From Methanofastidiosum sp964630765 (GTDB lineage Archaea; Methanobacteriota_B; Thermococci; Methanofastidiosales; Methanofastidiosaceae): a DNA stretch of 39,955 nucleotides. The DNA is taken from positions 1-39,955 of the forward strand of contig CAZVXE010000008.1 of assembly GCA_964630765.1 (NCBI GenBank), given 5' to 3'. Positions 15,408-23,619 of the stretch are shown here, piece after piece. The notes beneath the pieces were generated by a model. That model saw nothing but the letters and a program-made list of their open reading frames with translations, did no database searches and was not told the DNA's origin. The first letter of the stretch is position 1, and every line of letters begins with the position of its first letter. The translations under genes and the position numbers were made by a program.

Positions 15408-15870
15408 ATTCAAGCGTTCGAAGATATGACCCTCTATCAATAACATTATTCAACATCTTTCCATCAAATTTACCAATGCCAATAACTTCGTTTCTTATAT
15501 TCGAAACTATTGTATAACCTTTTTTTGGTGGGTTCACCATATTCTTAACAAAAACATCCCGCCCATATAAGAATAAAGAAGCGCCTTTTTCATTCAATTT
15601 TGATTTTTTTGAAGAAGGAGCCATTATTAAATGGCATTCTAAACCCAATAAAAAATTACCTTTTTGGAATTTACCAATTTGTGTTCCAATAGAAACTAAG
15701 TTATCGTTAATTTTTTCAGCCAATACTCTTTCATAAATTAGTTTGTTAACAAAAAATACTTCATCGCCAACAACCAATAATAAATTGTTTGCAGGCAACT
15801 CAAATATCCCGCCATAGTTCTCTATAGTTTTTTTTATAATATCAAGTTTTTTTCCTTCTACGATTCTCAT
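15406..15870 (-). CDS. Nip7-like PUA-domain protein
   Basis: A 154-residue two-domain protein. The C-terminal part (about 85-150) carries a PUA-like motif, ASLFLYGRDVFVKNMVNPPKKG followed by VIGIGKFDG, characteristic of the Nip7 family involved in large-subunit ribosome assembly. The N-terminal alpha/beta part matches the Nip7 pre-PUA domain in size. Archaeal Nip7 proteins are about 155-170 residues. RNA binding through the PUA domain is established for the family; a role here is inferred. It lies 7 bases downstream of a YkgJ-like Cys-cluster gene and is probably cotranscribed with it. Confidence 0.7.
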   Translation of the reverse strand: MRIVEGKKLDIIKKTIENYGGIFELPANNLLLVVGDEVFFVNKLIYERVLAEKINDNLVSIGTQIGKFQKGNFLLGLECHLIMAPSSKKSKLNEKGASLFLYGRDVFVKNMVNPPKKGYTIVSNIRNEVIGIGKFDGKMLNNVIDRGSYLRTLE

Positions 15871-15877
15871 AAAATAC

Positions 15878-16333
15878 CTACAAGTTTAATGTATACGCCA
15901 TTTCAATTTTAATTTTCTGGCATAATTCTAAAATTTTTTCAATGTCAAAAGGTTCTCCTTCGTTTCCAATTCCAGGACAGGATAGATCGACATATATGTA
16001 AGCCTTTTCTCCATTTTTCAATATGTAGGGGGTATCTGATTCAGATATGGGATTATAAAAAACTCCCAAGGGAAAAAGTCTACAAATCAAGGGCTTATAT
16101 TCATGTATTGTACAATTTCTATCATCCAAAAATACGCAACCATTATCCCAAATTCTTTTCTCTATCACAAATTTCTTTCTGGAAATATCGTACAAAGCGA
16201 ACTCTTTATCAGTATTTTTTTCAATTCTTTCTATATCAAATAAAGTTAGTGGAACTCCCCGAACCCTACAGCATTCTCCGCATTGCTTGCATTTATATTT
16301 TTGTCCAGTATATAACACTAATACTTCTTTCAT
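15878..16333 (-). CDS. YkgJ-family cysteine-cluster protein
   Basis: A 151-residue protein of the YkgJ family (putative zinc- or iron-chelating domain). The N-terminal cluster CKQCGECC (Cys 15, 18, 21, 22) and the later GCVFLDDRNCTIHEYKPLICRLFPLG (Cys at about 66, 75 and 85) give the family's typical cysteine set. The proteins probably bind a metal or Fe-S cluster; the biochemical role is not established. The start ATG is 16331-16333, followed by MKEVLVLYTGQKYKC. The gene precedes the Nip7-like gene by 7 bases. Confidence 0.8.
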   Translation of the reverse strand: MKEVLVLYTGQKYKCKQCGECCRVRGVPLTLFDIERIEKNTDKEFALYDISRKKFVIEKRIWDNGCVFLDDRNCTIHEYKPLICRLFPLGVFYNPISESDTPYILKNGEKAYIYVDLSCPGIGNEGEPFDIEKILELCQKIKIEMAYTLNL

Positions 16334-16401
16334 TATAACCCCTTGATTTCCTATGGAGATTTTTACAGGTATATATAGATATTGACTTCGAATATAGCAA
16401 G

Positions 16402-16920
16402 TTAAGAACTAATCAATTGTAATACTGCAGTTCTTGTTTTTTCTCTGTCTGCCCCTGCGACAATAACCACATCACGACCGTATAAACCATTTGAAATGTA
16501 TTCAGTCTCCCCCTGTGAATTATACCAGTCAACTTTGGATTTTCCTTCTCTAACTAGGTTCGCTACAAGTCTATTTGCAACTGGCCCCCCCACAAGGATA
16601 AGATTATTATTTTTAGCGACATCTTCCATTAATAATTCATCGTATGTTATCAATTTTTCACGATCCCATATATTGACTCTAAATAAACCTTTTGAGGGAT
16701 CCTCGTAGTATGCTTCAGCTTGAATTTTTGTAATAATTAAGCTTCCAGATATTGAATCCATAGAAGCTGCATTTTTACCAACTACTATTATTGATTGCGG
16801 TTGACCGTTAGTGGTATCCACAAAAAAAGATCGTGGAACATCTGCGGATATTACGGGATTTATGAAAAAGAGTTGAAGTATCAGCATCAATGCCAATATT
16901 AAACATATTTTTGATTTCAT
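16402..16920 (-). CDS. Small secreted protein with one S-layer-type domain
   Basis: 172 residues. A signal peptide (about 1-26, ends NPVISA) precedes one domain. The pattern SIIVVGKNAASMDSISGSLI, then LILVGGPVANRLVANLV, then GRDVVIVAGADREKTRTAVLQL matches the segment found in methanogen S-layer proteins, where it is normally part of proteins of 500 or more residues. Here it is alone, with no membrane anchor or glycosylation-rich stalk. It is presumably exported and associates with the cell envelope. A TATA-like element lies at about 16981-16990 on the minus strand. It could be a stand-alone module or a shortened paralogue of a full S-layer protein encoded elsewhere. Confidence 0.72.
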   Translation of the reverse strand: MKSKICLILALMLILQLFFINPVISADVPRSFFVDTTNGQPQSIIVVGKNAASMDSISGSLIITKIQAEAYYEDPSKGLFRVNIWDREKLITYDELLMEDVAKNNNLILVGGPVANRLVANLVREGKSKVDWYNSQGETEYISNGLYGRDVVIVAGADREKTRTAVLQLISS

Positions 16921-16994
16921 ATACCTTAGTTCTTTAATTAATTTTTATATCTTGCTGTTTTTTATGGGTATTGCAAGAAGCTTATATAAATAAT

Positions 16995-18461
16995 CTAGTA
17001 GTAGTTCTTCAATTCTTCATATGCTTCATTTATTTCTTTTAAAATACTTTCTTTTATTTTCTTTTCATTTTCATCTTGAGTTGTATCTGGATGGTAATAT
17101 TTTGAAAGCTCCTTCCACCTACGTTTGATTTCCTCTGCTGTCGTATCCATATCAAGTCTTAATACTTTTAAATAAGAAATCAAAGACAATGAGTCATCTT
17201 CAGGTAAATATGGTATTTCCAAGGGATAAACTGTTTCAGTTTCATAAACTTCATTTCCCCTATAATTACAAAAAGTTTTAATATCAAATACTCCTTCATT
17301 CTTAGGTTTAATCTTAATGCTATATGACCTATATTCCATGGGTTTAAGGGAGTCCATTTTATCTTCAATTTTTGATATATTCAAATCTTTGTTTTTTTCT
17401 ATTAAAACAGATATGTCAAAAGCATCAATGTCTCCATTATTAATTAGATATACCTGAATTTCAGATTCTTTTTTCCGCTCTAATGGATCCAATATATAGA
17501 AAATATATCTAAGACTTGGTCTACCGATATCCTCTTCTATTTTAAGTTTCAATATGTTAAGGCTTTCACTTAAATTGTTAATCCGGACTAGAAGCTCTTT
17601 GATATACACATTAGAAGAAGATATTGATCTTTTTCCATAATTATCCAAAAATGAGGAATAATCTTCATCAATAAATAGAATATCTTGGTAAATTCCTTCA
17701 AAGATATCTTTGTAAAAATTATAATTTTTCCCTAATCCTTTTTTTGTTACTAAAATTTCTCCTATTTTTTCATAATTAGATAAAGAATCCACTAATAATT
17801 CTTTTAGAGTTTTGATTTTTTCTTCTACTTTTCTTCTTTCGGAGTAAAGCTGCCTAACATTTTCTAAGTAACTTAAGGATTCTCCTTCCATGCCTAACAT
17901 CTTTAGAGCATAAGAAATATTCTCAAGAGAAGGAATACTTTCAGAATTTTCACTCAAACACATGTGCAGTAGATTTATTGAATCTTCAATCTGTTTTTTT
18001 CCATTTTCAAGCATTAGCTGGGCTCTTGTATAAATGTAGTCAAATTCTCCCCATTCTTTTAAAATTGAAATAGCCTCATCTAGTCTATCCATTTTTTGTA
18101 ATGCTATGGCAAGGTTAATGGTTGCATTTTTATTATTCTTTTCTTCGTTTAGAACTTTTTTAAAACAATTTACTGCTTCAGAGTAATTTCCTATTTTTGA
18201 TAGAGATATACCTTTATTATAAAGAGTCTTAGTGTCTTCATGTTTTTGAAGGGCCATGCCATAAAATTTCAAGGCTTCCTCAGGTTTTCCTAATTTATCA
18301 AATGATATACCAATGTTAGTTATGACGTCTGCATCTTGAGGGTCAATTGCCCTCGCCTTTTCAAAACAGACTAATGCATCTTTATGCTTTCCCATCCTAT
18401 CTAGAATTATCCCCTTTGTGTTCCAGTAAGATGCAGATTCAAGCAAATTTGACACAGTCAT
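16995..18461 (-). CDS. TPR / Ig-like / J-domain fusion protein
   Basis: 488 residues with no signal peptide, so probably cytosolic. Residues about 1-210 are at least five TPR repeats (for example WNTKGIILDRMGKHKDALVCFEKA). About 210-315 is helical. About 315-415 is a beta-sandwich of the CARDB/DUF11 kind (EIQVYLINNGDIDAFDISVLI). About 422-488 is a J domain (YLKVL...TAEEIKRRWKELSKYYHPDTT) with the HPD motif needed to stimulate Hsp70. J domains are usually N-terminal; here it is at the C-terminus. No dnaK is in the window. ATG 18461 is probably leaderless, from a TATA at about 18487-18497 shared with the divergent rlmE. The likely role is a scaffold or co-chaperone; the client is unknown. Confidence 0.8.
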   Translation of the reverse strand: MTVSNLLESASYWNTKGIILDRMGKHKDALVCFEKARAIDPQDADVITNIGISFDKLGKPEEALKFYGMALQKHEDTKTLYNKGISLSKIGNYSEAVNCFKKVLNEEKNNKNATINLAIALQKMDRLDEAISILKEWGEFDYIYTRAQLMLENGKKQIEDSINLLHMCLSENSESIPSLENISYALKMLGMEGESLSYLENVRQLYSERRKVEEKIKTLKELLVDSLSNYEKIGEILVTKKGLGKNYNFYKDIFEGIYQDILFIDEDYSSFLDNYGKRSISSSNVYIKELLVRINNLSESLNILKLKIEEDIGRPSLRYIFYILDPLERKKESEIQVYLINNGDIDAFDISVLIEKNKDLNISKIEDKMDSLKPMEYRSYSIKIKPKNEGVFDIKTFCNYRGNEVYETETVYPLEIPYLPEDDSLSLISYLKVLRLDMDTTAEEIKRRWKELSKYYHPDTTQDENEKKIKESILKEINEAYEELKNYY

Positions 18462-18505
18462 AGGGGAAAATATACATTTAAAAGAGTTTTTATATAATAT
18501 TGATT

Positions 18506-19135
18506 ATGTATCAGCAGAAAGATGGATATCATAGAATGGCCAAGAAAGAAGGTTATAAGTCCAGAGCGTCTTTTAAATTAATTCAACTTAACAAAAAATT
18601 CAATATAATAAAGAAAGGATATAGTGTCCTAGATCTTGGGGCTGCACCTGGGGGGTGGATGCAAATAGCGTCAACATTGGTAGGGGGTACAGGATTAGTA
18701 GTGGGGGTTGATTTGAAAAACGTCAAAGAAAAATTCCCTAGCTCTTATTTTGTTCAGGGGGACATATTTGAAAGTTCAACTATAGATAAGGTTAAGGATA
18801 TTAAAAAAGAATTTAACACCATTATTTCAGACCTTGCCCCTAACACTTCAGGGATTAGATCTTTAGACCATGAAAAGTCCATCGACCTTTGTTATAGGGC
18901 CTTAGAATTATCCTCAAATTTATTACAATATAAAGGAAATCTACTAATAAAATTATTTCAAGGGGAATACACTAAAGAATTAGTCGACGATATAAAAAAT
19001 GAATTCTATTACGTTAAAATATCAAAGCCTGAGTCATCAAGGTCGGCAAGCCGTGAAACTTACATAGTATGTAAAGGATTTAAAAAGAGAAAATTAAAAA
19101 TAGAAGATACAGAATTAACCGAAGAGAGCGCCTAA
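18506..19135 (+). CDS. rlmE: RlmE/FtsJ-type 2'-O-ribose methyltransferase (rRNA)
   Basis: 209 residues. SAM-dependent methylation of a uridine ribose in the A loop of 23S rRNA is the known role of the family. Motifs: DGYHRMAKKEGYKSRASFKL with the first catalytic Lys; SAM loop VLDLGAAPGGWMQIAS (about 44-59); catalytic Asp in IISDLAPN (about 110); LLIKLFQG with the second Lys; and the Glu in SRSASRETYIV near 185, completing K-D-K-E. I start at ATG 18506 rather than the in-frame TTG 18500 because the family N-terminus fits. The 3' end overlaps the convergent rpl12 by 21 bases. It sits next to ribosomal protein genes, which suits its job. Confidence 0.9.
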   Translation: MYQQKDGYHRMAKKEGYKSRASFKLIQLNKKFNIIKKGYSVLDLGAAPGGWMQIASTLVGGTGLVVGVDLKNVKEKFPSSYFVQGDIFESSTIDKVKDIKKEFNTIISDLAPNTSGIRSLDHEKSIDLCYRALELSSNLLQYKGNLLIKLFQGEYTKELVDDIKNEFYYVKISKPESSRSASRETYIVCKGFKKRKLKIEDTELTEESA

Positions 19136-19426
19136 ACCTTCAAGTGCTGATTCTTCTGCTTCTTCTTTCTTTTCTTCCTTCTTTGAGTCTCCAGAAGCTT
19201 TGTGATCTGAAGCAGCTGCTGGTGCAGCTACAGGTGCTTGAGCAACTGGCATTGAAGCAGAGCTTATAGCTTCTTCAATATCTACACCTTCCAATGAAGA
19301 TACAAGAGCTTTAATTCTGGCCTCATCGACTGCTACTCCGGCAGCTTTCAAAACACTGTTTAAATTTGCTTCAGTTATTTCCTTCTTAGCCTCATGAAGG
19401 ATCATCGCAGCATATACATATTCCAT
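19115..19426 (-). CDS. rpl12: Ribosomal protein L12 (P1/P2 stalk protein)
   Basis: 103 residues from ATG MEYVYAAMILHEA. It forms the dimeric stalk arms that recruit translational GTPases to the large subunit. Residues about 1-60 are the helical dimerisation and L10-binding part. An Ala/Pro hinge (about 65-80) is followed by a Lys/Glu stretch and the conserved C-terminal EGLGALFG that contacts factors. The in-frame GTG two codons upstream lies within SD GGAGGTG, so ATG 19426 is the start. It is the last gene of the ftsZ-to-rpl12 operon. Its last 21 bases are read in antisense by rlmE. Confidence 0.95.
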   Translation of the reverse strand: MEYVYAAMILHEAKKEITEANLNSVLKAAGVAVDEARIKALVSSLEGVDIEEAISSASMPVAQAPVAAPAAASDHKASGDSKKEEKKEEAEESALEGLGALFG

Positions 19427-19443
19427 AATCACACCTCCATTAA

Positions 19444-20454
19444 TTAACCAAATAGGGCTCCTAGACCTTCTAATCCGGCTTCCCCATCTTTATCTTTATT
19501 ATCTTTATTTTCCTCAGCCTTATGTTCGGCTACTTTTTTTTCAGCAGGAACTGCTGATTGAGATACGCTGAGCTTATTTTTAAGTTCATCGTCCAACGCA
19601 GCACCATTTAACAATTTGGATAGACTGAGAGCCTGAGCAACACTCTTTGACATTATTGGGCCAATAGTATCAGGTGAAACTATATTTGCACCAATTGCTA
19701 AGGATTTTGATTTAAGTGTAGCTTGTTGTATTAATAGTTTTACACTTTGTTTTGTAAATATTCTTCTATCAAAGGATAGTGCCAAAGCATTTGAAAATGC
19801 CTTTATTATGTTGCTTCTAGTTTGGGCATCATCAATAGTTAGAACATCTCTATTGAATAATAATCCATTTTCGTAAGCAGCCGCCAAATCTGCGCCAACT
19901 TCCATTGGTTCAATTTTAAGCTGGGAAAGAATGTCACTAATTTTCTTGGATATTATTTCTCCGTGCTTTACGAGTACTGCATCTCTTTCAATAGATATTG
20001 TACCCTTGTCAATTTTAGCTGGAACTCCAAGAGTTTGAAGTTCACTTACAAGTGGCCCTGGTGGCAATCCTGTACTTCCTTGAGGGATTATTATATCAGC
20101 TTTTGCAATATCGCCTGGTTTTGCTGGTGCGGGCGCTTTTGATTTTTGTAAAAGTCGGTAAATTCTAAAAGGATTTTCATTAGAAAAAACGAAAGCCGCT
20201 CCTGCATTAATATGATCTTTAAGGGATTCCTTTTCAGTTTTTTCAAGAGCTATCTTCATTAACTTATTTTTTGACATCCTAAAAGTAACTTTGCCCCTCA
20301 GTTCTTCCCTTATATTCTGTAACTGTTTTGCAGGTATTCCTTGAAGTTCAACTACCCCTACAACAGGAGAAGATGAAATCATATCCCTCAGAGAGTTAAC
20401 CTCTTCTGCTTTCCATTCAGCTACGTCTCCTTTAACTGCTACTCTTCCCTTCAT
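19444..20454 (-). CDS. rpl10: Ribosomal protein L10 (P0 stalk base)
   Basis: 336 residues. It binds 23S rRNA with L11 and carries several L12 dimers. The RNA-binding domain (about 1-105) is followed by an inserted domain (about 110-185), the helical L12-binding spine (about 215-300) and a charged linker ending in GLEGLGALFG, identical to the L12 tail. Length fits archaeal P0. The start ATG overlaps the rpl1 stop by 4 bases (ATGA-type), giving coupled translation. Confidence 0.95.
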   Translation of the reverse strand: MKGRVAVKGDVAEWKAEEVNSLRDMISSSPVVGVVELQGIPAKQLQNIREELRGKVTFRMSKNKLMKIALEKTEKESLKDHINAGAAFVFSNENPFRIYRLLQKSKAPAPAKPGDIAKADIIIPQGSTGLPPGPLVSELQTLGVPAKIDKGTISIERDAVLVKHGEIISKKISDILSQLKIEPMEVGADLAAAYENGLLFNRDVLTIDDAQTRSNIIKAFSNALALSFDRRIFTKQSVKLLIQQATLKSKSLAIGANIVSPDTIGPIMSKSVAQALSLSKLLNGAALDDELKNKLSVSQSAVPAEKKVAEHKAEENKDNKDKDGEAGLEGLGALFG

Positions 20455-21095
20455 TTAAAATCCTCCAGTTTTACTGCAGGCCCCATAGAAGTCTTTATGT
20501 AAATTGACTTTATGTTGTCGAATCCTTTCTCAAGTTTCTTTTCAAAAAACTTTACAATTTCTGTAATGTTTTCCGCTAACATCTCATCGTCCATTTTTTC
20601 GGAGCCAACAAACATGTGAATAACGGACTGATTGTAGCTTTTTATTTTAACTGTTTTTTTCAGTTTATTTAATATAGGTTCAAGCGAAGCAGTTGGAGGC
20701 AAAGGTGCGGGTGTTTTTCCTCTTGGCGCAAATATTGGACCTAATGATTTTCCAACTAAGGTCATAAAATCTGTTTGCGCTATGAAAAAATCGTGAGAAT
20801 TTGCAATTTTTTTTGCAAGTATTTTGTCCTTTGCGAATTTTTCTATGTCTTCTTGATCAAATACAGACAAGTTTTCCTTTTTGGCTCTTAATGCCATATC
20901 CCCTGAAGCAAATATCCCAATCTTCACATCTTTGCCTCTTCCATTAGGTAAAACAAAGTCTTCTTTGATTCGGTTTTGTGTTTTTTTCATGTCTAGCCCT
21001 TGGAGATTTATACTCATCTCCATTGACTGTGTGAAGTTTCTCGGCTTTGATGTTTCTTTTGCCTTCTTCACTGCTCGTAATACAGCCTCTTTCAA
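20451..21095 (-). CDS. rpl1: Ribosomal protein L1
   Basis: 214 residues. It forms the L1 stalk at the tRNA exit site and in Methanococcus also represses its own operon by binding the mRNA. The two-domain layout is intact, with motif IFAPRGKTPAPLP near 121-133 and the C-terminal SMGPAVKL. Length fits archaea. It lies between rpl11 and rpl10, and overlaps rpl10 by 4 bases. The first 25 codons hold a hairpin that matches the known L1 target (see 21031-21071), so feedback control is expected. Confidence 0.95.
   Translation of the reverse strand: MKEAVLRAVKKAKETSKPRNFTQSMEMSINLQGLDMKKTQNRIKEDFVLPNGRGKDVKIGIFASGDMALRAKKENLSVFDQEDIEKFAKDKILAKKIANSHDFFIAQTDFMTLVGKSLGPIFAPRGKTPAPLPPTASLEPILNKLKKTVKIKSYNQSVIHMFVGSEKMDDEMLAENITEIVKFFEKKLEKGFDNIKSIYIKTSMGPAVKLEDFK
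21031..21071 (-). promoter_or_regulatory. L1-binding autoregulatory hairpin inside rpl1
   Basis: In the rpl1 mRNA, bases 25-65 after the A of ATG read GUGAAG-AA-GGC, a 15-base loop, then GCC-GAGAAA-CUUCAC. The 6-bp and 3-bp stems with the asymmetric loop (AA against GAGAAA) match the L1 target in Methanococcus L1 mRNA as I recall it, which contains GUGAAGGAGGC and GCCGAGAAACUUCAC. It also mimics the L1 site in 23S rRNA. The position about 25-65 bases downstream of the start codon is also as reported there. Confidence 0.85.
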
Positions 21096-21107
21096 AACGA
21101 TTCCTCC

Positions 21108-21587
21108 TTATTTAATTATATTATCGTATTTTCCTTCTTTTATCTCGTTTTGGACTACTCTTGGGTCTTTACCCTCACAAGTTACGCCCATAGAAACACA
21201 TGTCCCTAGAATCTCTTTAACTACTCCTGCAATATCAGGAGATAATGAAGAAGGTTCCTTCATCTTAGCGATTTTAACAAGTGCATCTATACTAATATCC
21301 CCAACTTTACTTGAAGATGGTGTAGAAGATCCTTTTTCTAATTTAAGATCTTTAAGAATTAATGCGGATGCAGGAGGAACGCCGACTTCAACTCTGAAGT
21401 TCTTTTTGTCATCAACAAAAATTTTAACTGGAACTTTCATTCCTTGAAAATCTTTCGTTTTTTCATTTATTTCGGCGACAACCTTTCCTACATTAATACC
21501 AAGTGGCCCCAAAGCAGGTCCTAAAGGTGGACCAGCAGTAGCCTTTCCTCCATCGACAAGTGAGGTAACTGATCTCTCTTTTCCCAT
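21108..21587 (-). CDS. rpl11: Ribosomal protein L11
   Basis: 159 residues. It binds the GTPase-associated centre of 23S rRNA with L10. The N-terminal proline-rich motif VDGGKATAGPPLGPALGPLGIN (about 11-32) and the C-terminal RNA-binding domain with ILGTCVSMGVTCEGKDP are typical. The start ATG overlaps a GGTGAT-type SD region. It is the first of the four ribosomal genes, 10 bases after spt5. Confidence 0.95.
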   Translation of the reverse strand: MGKERSVTSLVDGGKATAGPPLGPALGPLGINVGKVVAEINEKTKDFQGMKVPVKIFVDDKKNFRVEVGVPPASALILKDLKLEKGSSTPSSSKVGDISIDALVKIAKMKEPSSLSPDIAGVVKEILGTCVSMGVTCEGKDPRVVQNEIKEGKYDNIIK

Positions 21588-21597
21588 TATATCACCA

Positions 21598-22056
21598 CTA
21601 GCTCTTTTTCTCTATAATCCTGACATAATCTCCTTTAACGGTAACGGGTATCGGCACCATTGCTTCAAGAAGTTCAACTGTAAGTTCTTCTTTACCTTTA
21701 TCTACCCTTATAATCTTAGCTTTTTCGCCCTTAAATGGACCTGCAATTAGCTCTACAATGTCACCTTTTGCAAGACCAGATACCGATGGCTTGGCCTCTA
21801 AGAAATGACTTATTTCATCAAAGGCAATTTTACCTTCAAGAATCCCCCTTACATTTCGAAGGCCTTGAATAGCTTCTTCTACAGCCCCTTTATCACTCGC
21901 CTCAATGAAAACATACCCTTTTAAGGTTTCTGGTGCTAAGACTGCATAAATTTTAAGGTTGTTAGTTTTTACTTTTCCCTCTATCATCTTTGCTACATTC
22001 TGTTCTTGATTAACAGCTACCTTTAATGCAAAGATTGGATTCTCGTCATCATCCAT
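21598..22056 (-). CDS. spt5: Transcription elongation factor Spt5 (NusG)
   Basis: 152 residues from ATG MDDDENPIFALKV. It has the NGN domain (about 1-90), which clamps RNA polymerase with Spt4, then a KOW domain (about 95-150, GDIVELIAGPFKGEKAKIIRVD). The usual archaeal start IFALKVAVNQEQNVA is preserved. I chose this start because SD GGTGAG lies 6 bases upstream; the TTG at 22098 and the ATG at 22071 would add a non-conserved tail. A TATA-like CTTTTTAAATC near 22107 suggests an extra internal promoter after secE. It couples transcription to the downstream ribosomal genes. Confidence 0.9.
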   Translation of the reverse strand: MDDDENPIFALKVAVNQEQNVAKMIEGKVKTNNLKIYAVLAPETLKGYVFIEASDKGAVEEAIQGLRNVRGILEGKIAFDEISHFLEAKPSVSGLAKGDIVELIAGPFKGEKAKIIRVDKGKEELTVELLEAMVPIPVTVKGDYVRIIEKKS

Positions 22057-22131
22057 TACATTCTCACCCATAATAACAACAAAATCAAAGGTACTCAAAG
22101 ATTTAAAAAGTTTAGCCTTTTTAGAAGGAAT

Positions 22132-22335
22132 TTATGCTCCAAGATCTTGGATTAAAACTGAGAGATATTTTATTGAGTAACCAATTATCCCAATAAGTAT
22201 TATCCCAATTCCAGTTACTTTAGATGTAAGTGAATATTCCTTTCTGCCAGGCTTCTTAGCAAGTTTTAGTACTCTACTGTATTCGGAAACCCAACTTCTT
22301 GCTCTTTCCTTTTTCTTTAGATTAGCCTCTGCCAT
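22132..22335 (-). CDS. secE: Protein translocase subunit SecE (Sec61 gamma)
   Basis: 67 residues. A basic, helical N-terminus (about 1-37, with SWVSEYSRVLKLAKKPGRKEY) is followed by one membrane helix (about 43-62). This is the standard SecE layout: the amphipathic helix embraces SecY and the tail-anchored helix clamps its two halves. It sits between ftsZ and spt5, the conserved euryarchaeal position. The ATG lies 24 bases downstream of the ftsZ stop. Confidence 0.9.
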   Translation of the reverse strand: MAEANLKKKERARSWVSEYSRVLKLAKKPGRKEYSLTSKVTGIGIILIGIIGYSIKYLSVLIQDLGA

Positions 22336-22359
22336 GAGGCTAATTAATAAGAATCCTTT

Positions 22360-23481
22360 TTAAATGTATTCTATTCCAAGATCGATTCCTCTAACGGGTG
22401 CTTCGCTCTCGATAAGCATTTCAGTTTCTTTTCTTCCGAATATGTAAGGCGATTTAACTCCTGAGAGAACTACCATTACCCTAAGGCCATTTTTAATTTC
22501 TTCGTTTATCATTGCACCCCAAATAATCTGGGCGTCCGGCTCAAGTTCATTTGTTACATGCTCTACGATCTTCTCTGCTTCTTCTAGTTTCATGTTCGAA
22601 CTTCCAGTGATGTTAATTAAAGCTCCTTTGGCACCGGTTACATCTACATCTATCAGAGGGCTACTCAAAGCTTCAGTTATTGCTTCTTTAGCTCTGTTCT
22701 CTGTATCGGATTCTCCCATTCCGATCATTGCAACGTCCCCTTCTTTCATTACAGATCTAACATCTGCGAAGTCAACATTTACTAATCCAGGTTTTGTAAT
22801 TAATTCAGCTATGCCTCCAACGGCCCTAATAAGTATATCATCAGAAACTTTAAACGCTGCATTTATGGGTAAACCAGGCGCTATATCTAGCAATTTATCA
22901 TTTGGTATAACAATTACGGTATCGCTAACTTTTCTTAATTTCTCAAGTCCTTTTTCGGCATTTCTTTGTCTTCTCAAACCTTCAACTGTGAAAGGTAAAG
23001 TCACAACTGCAACTGTTAGTGCTCCCATTTTTTTAGCTATTTCAGCTATTACTGGTGCAGAACCAGTTCCCGTTCCCCCACCTAGACCACAGGTGACAAA
23101 AACCATATCGCTTCCTTCTAGTACTTCTTTGATTGTTCTCTCGTCTTCTCTTGCAGACTCTTCTCCAACTTTTGGGTCGTTGCCTGCTCCTAAACCTCTA
23201 GTAACTTCCTTTCCAATCAATATTTTTTTGTCTGCCCTAGTATCTAATAAATCTTGAGCATCGGTATTAACTGCTATTGCTTCAACTCCAATTACTCCAA
23301 TTTCCATTAATCTGTCAATTGCGTTGGAGCCTGCTCCACCTGTTCCTACTACCTTAATCTTAGCTCTTGATTCTCTGAGTACTCTTTCAAGTTCCTCATC
23401 CACAGAAGTATAGCGATGATCCTTAACTATTTCTTTTTCTGTTACCGCCCTCTCAATGGCATCTTCAATAACAGATCTCAT
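22360..23481 (-). CDS. ftsZ: Cell-division protein FtsZ
   Basis: 373 residues. A tubulin-like GTPase that polymerises into the division ring at the cytoplasmic membrane. The N-terminal arm (about 1-35) is followed by the nucleotide fold with VVGTGGAGSNAIDRL (about 43-57), the tubulin signature GGGTGTGSAPV (about 131-141) and the T7-loop NVDFADVRSVM (about 236-246), which completes GTP hydrolysis in the next subunit. There is no long linker or conserved C-terminal peptide; it ends soon after the core. ATG 23481 has SD GGGGGAG 5 bases upstream. It leads the secE-spt5-rpl operon. Confidence 0.95.
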   Translation of the reverse strand: MRSVIEDAIERAVTEKEIVKDHRYTSVDEELERVLRESRAKIKVVGTGGAGSNAIDRLMEIGVIGVEAIAVNTDAQDLLDTRADKKILIGKEVTRGLGAGNDPKVGEESAREDERTIKEVLEGSDMVFVTCGLGGGTGTGSAPVIAEIAKKMGALTVAVVTLPFTVEGLRRQRNAEKGLEKLRKVSDTVIVIPNDKLLDIAPGLPINAAFKVSDDILIRAVGGIAELITKPGLVNVDFADVRSVMKEGDVAMIGMGESDTENRAKEAITEALSSPLIDVDVTGAKGALINITGSSNMKLEEAEKIVEHVTNELEPDAQIIWGAMINEEIKNGLRVMVVLSGVKSPYIFGRKETEMLIESEAPVRGIDLGIEYI

Positions 23482-23561
23482 TTAACTCCCCCTTTATCGT
23501 TAATGTAGCTACTTATTATTGGTAACATAAAACTCCTATTTGTTATCTATATAGGTTAATA

Positions 23562-23578
23562 GTATATAAAGCTTTTGC
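23562..23578 (-). promoter_or_regulatory. Strong BRE/TATA promoter of the ftsZ operon
   Basis: On the minus strand this reads GCAAAAGCTTTATATAC, with BRE AAAAGC and TATA TTTATATA. A transcript start near 23540 leaves a leader of about 55 bases with SD GGGGGAG. Its 15-base core (23563-23577) is identical to the promoter of the giant surface protein. Confidence 0.7.
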
Positions 23579-23619
23579 TTAATAATGCTATGTATAATGC
23601 TTCTCTTTAGTGGTAATCC

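Noticed and set aside
19115..19432. GTG at 19432 as start of rpl12
   Set aside because: It lies inside the SD sequence; the conserved protein begins MEYVYAA at 19426.
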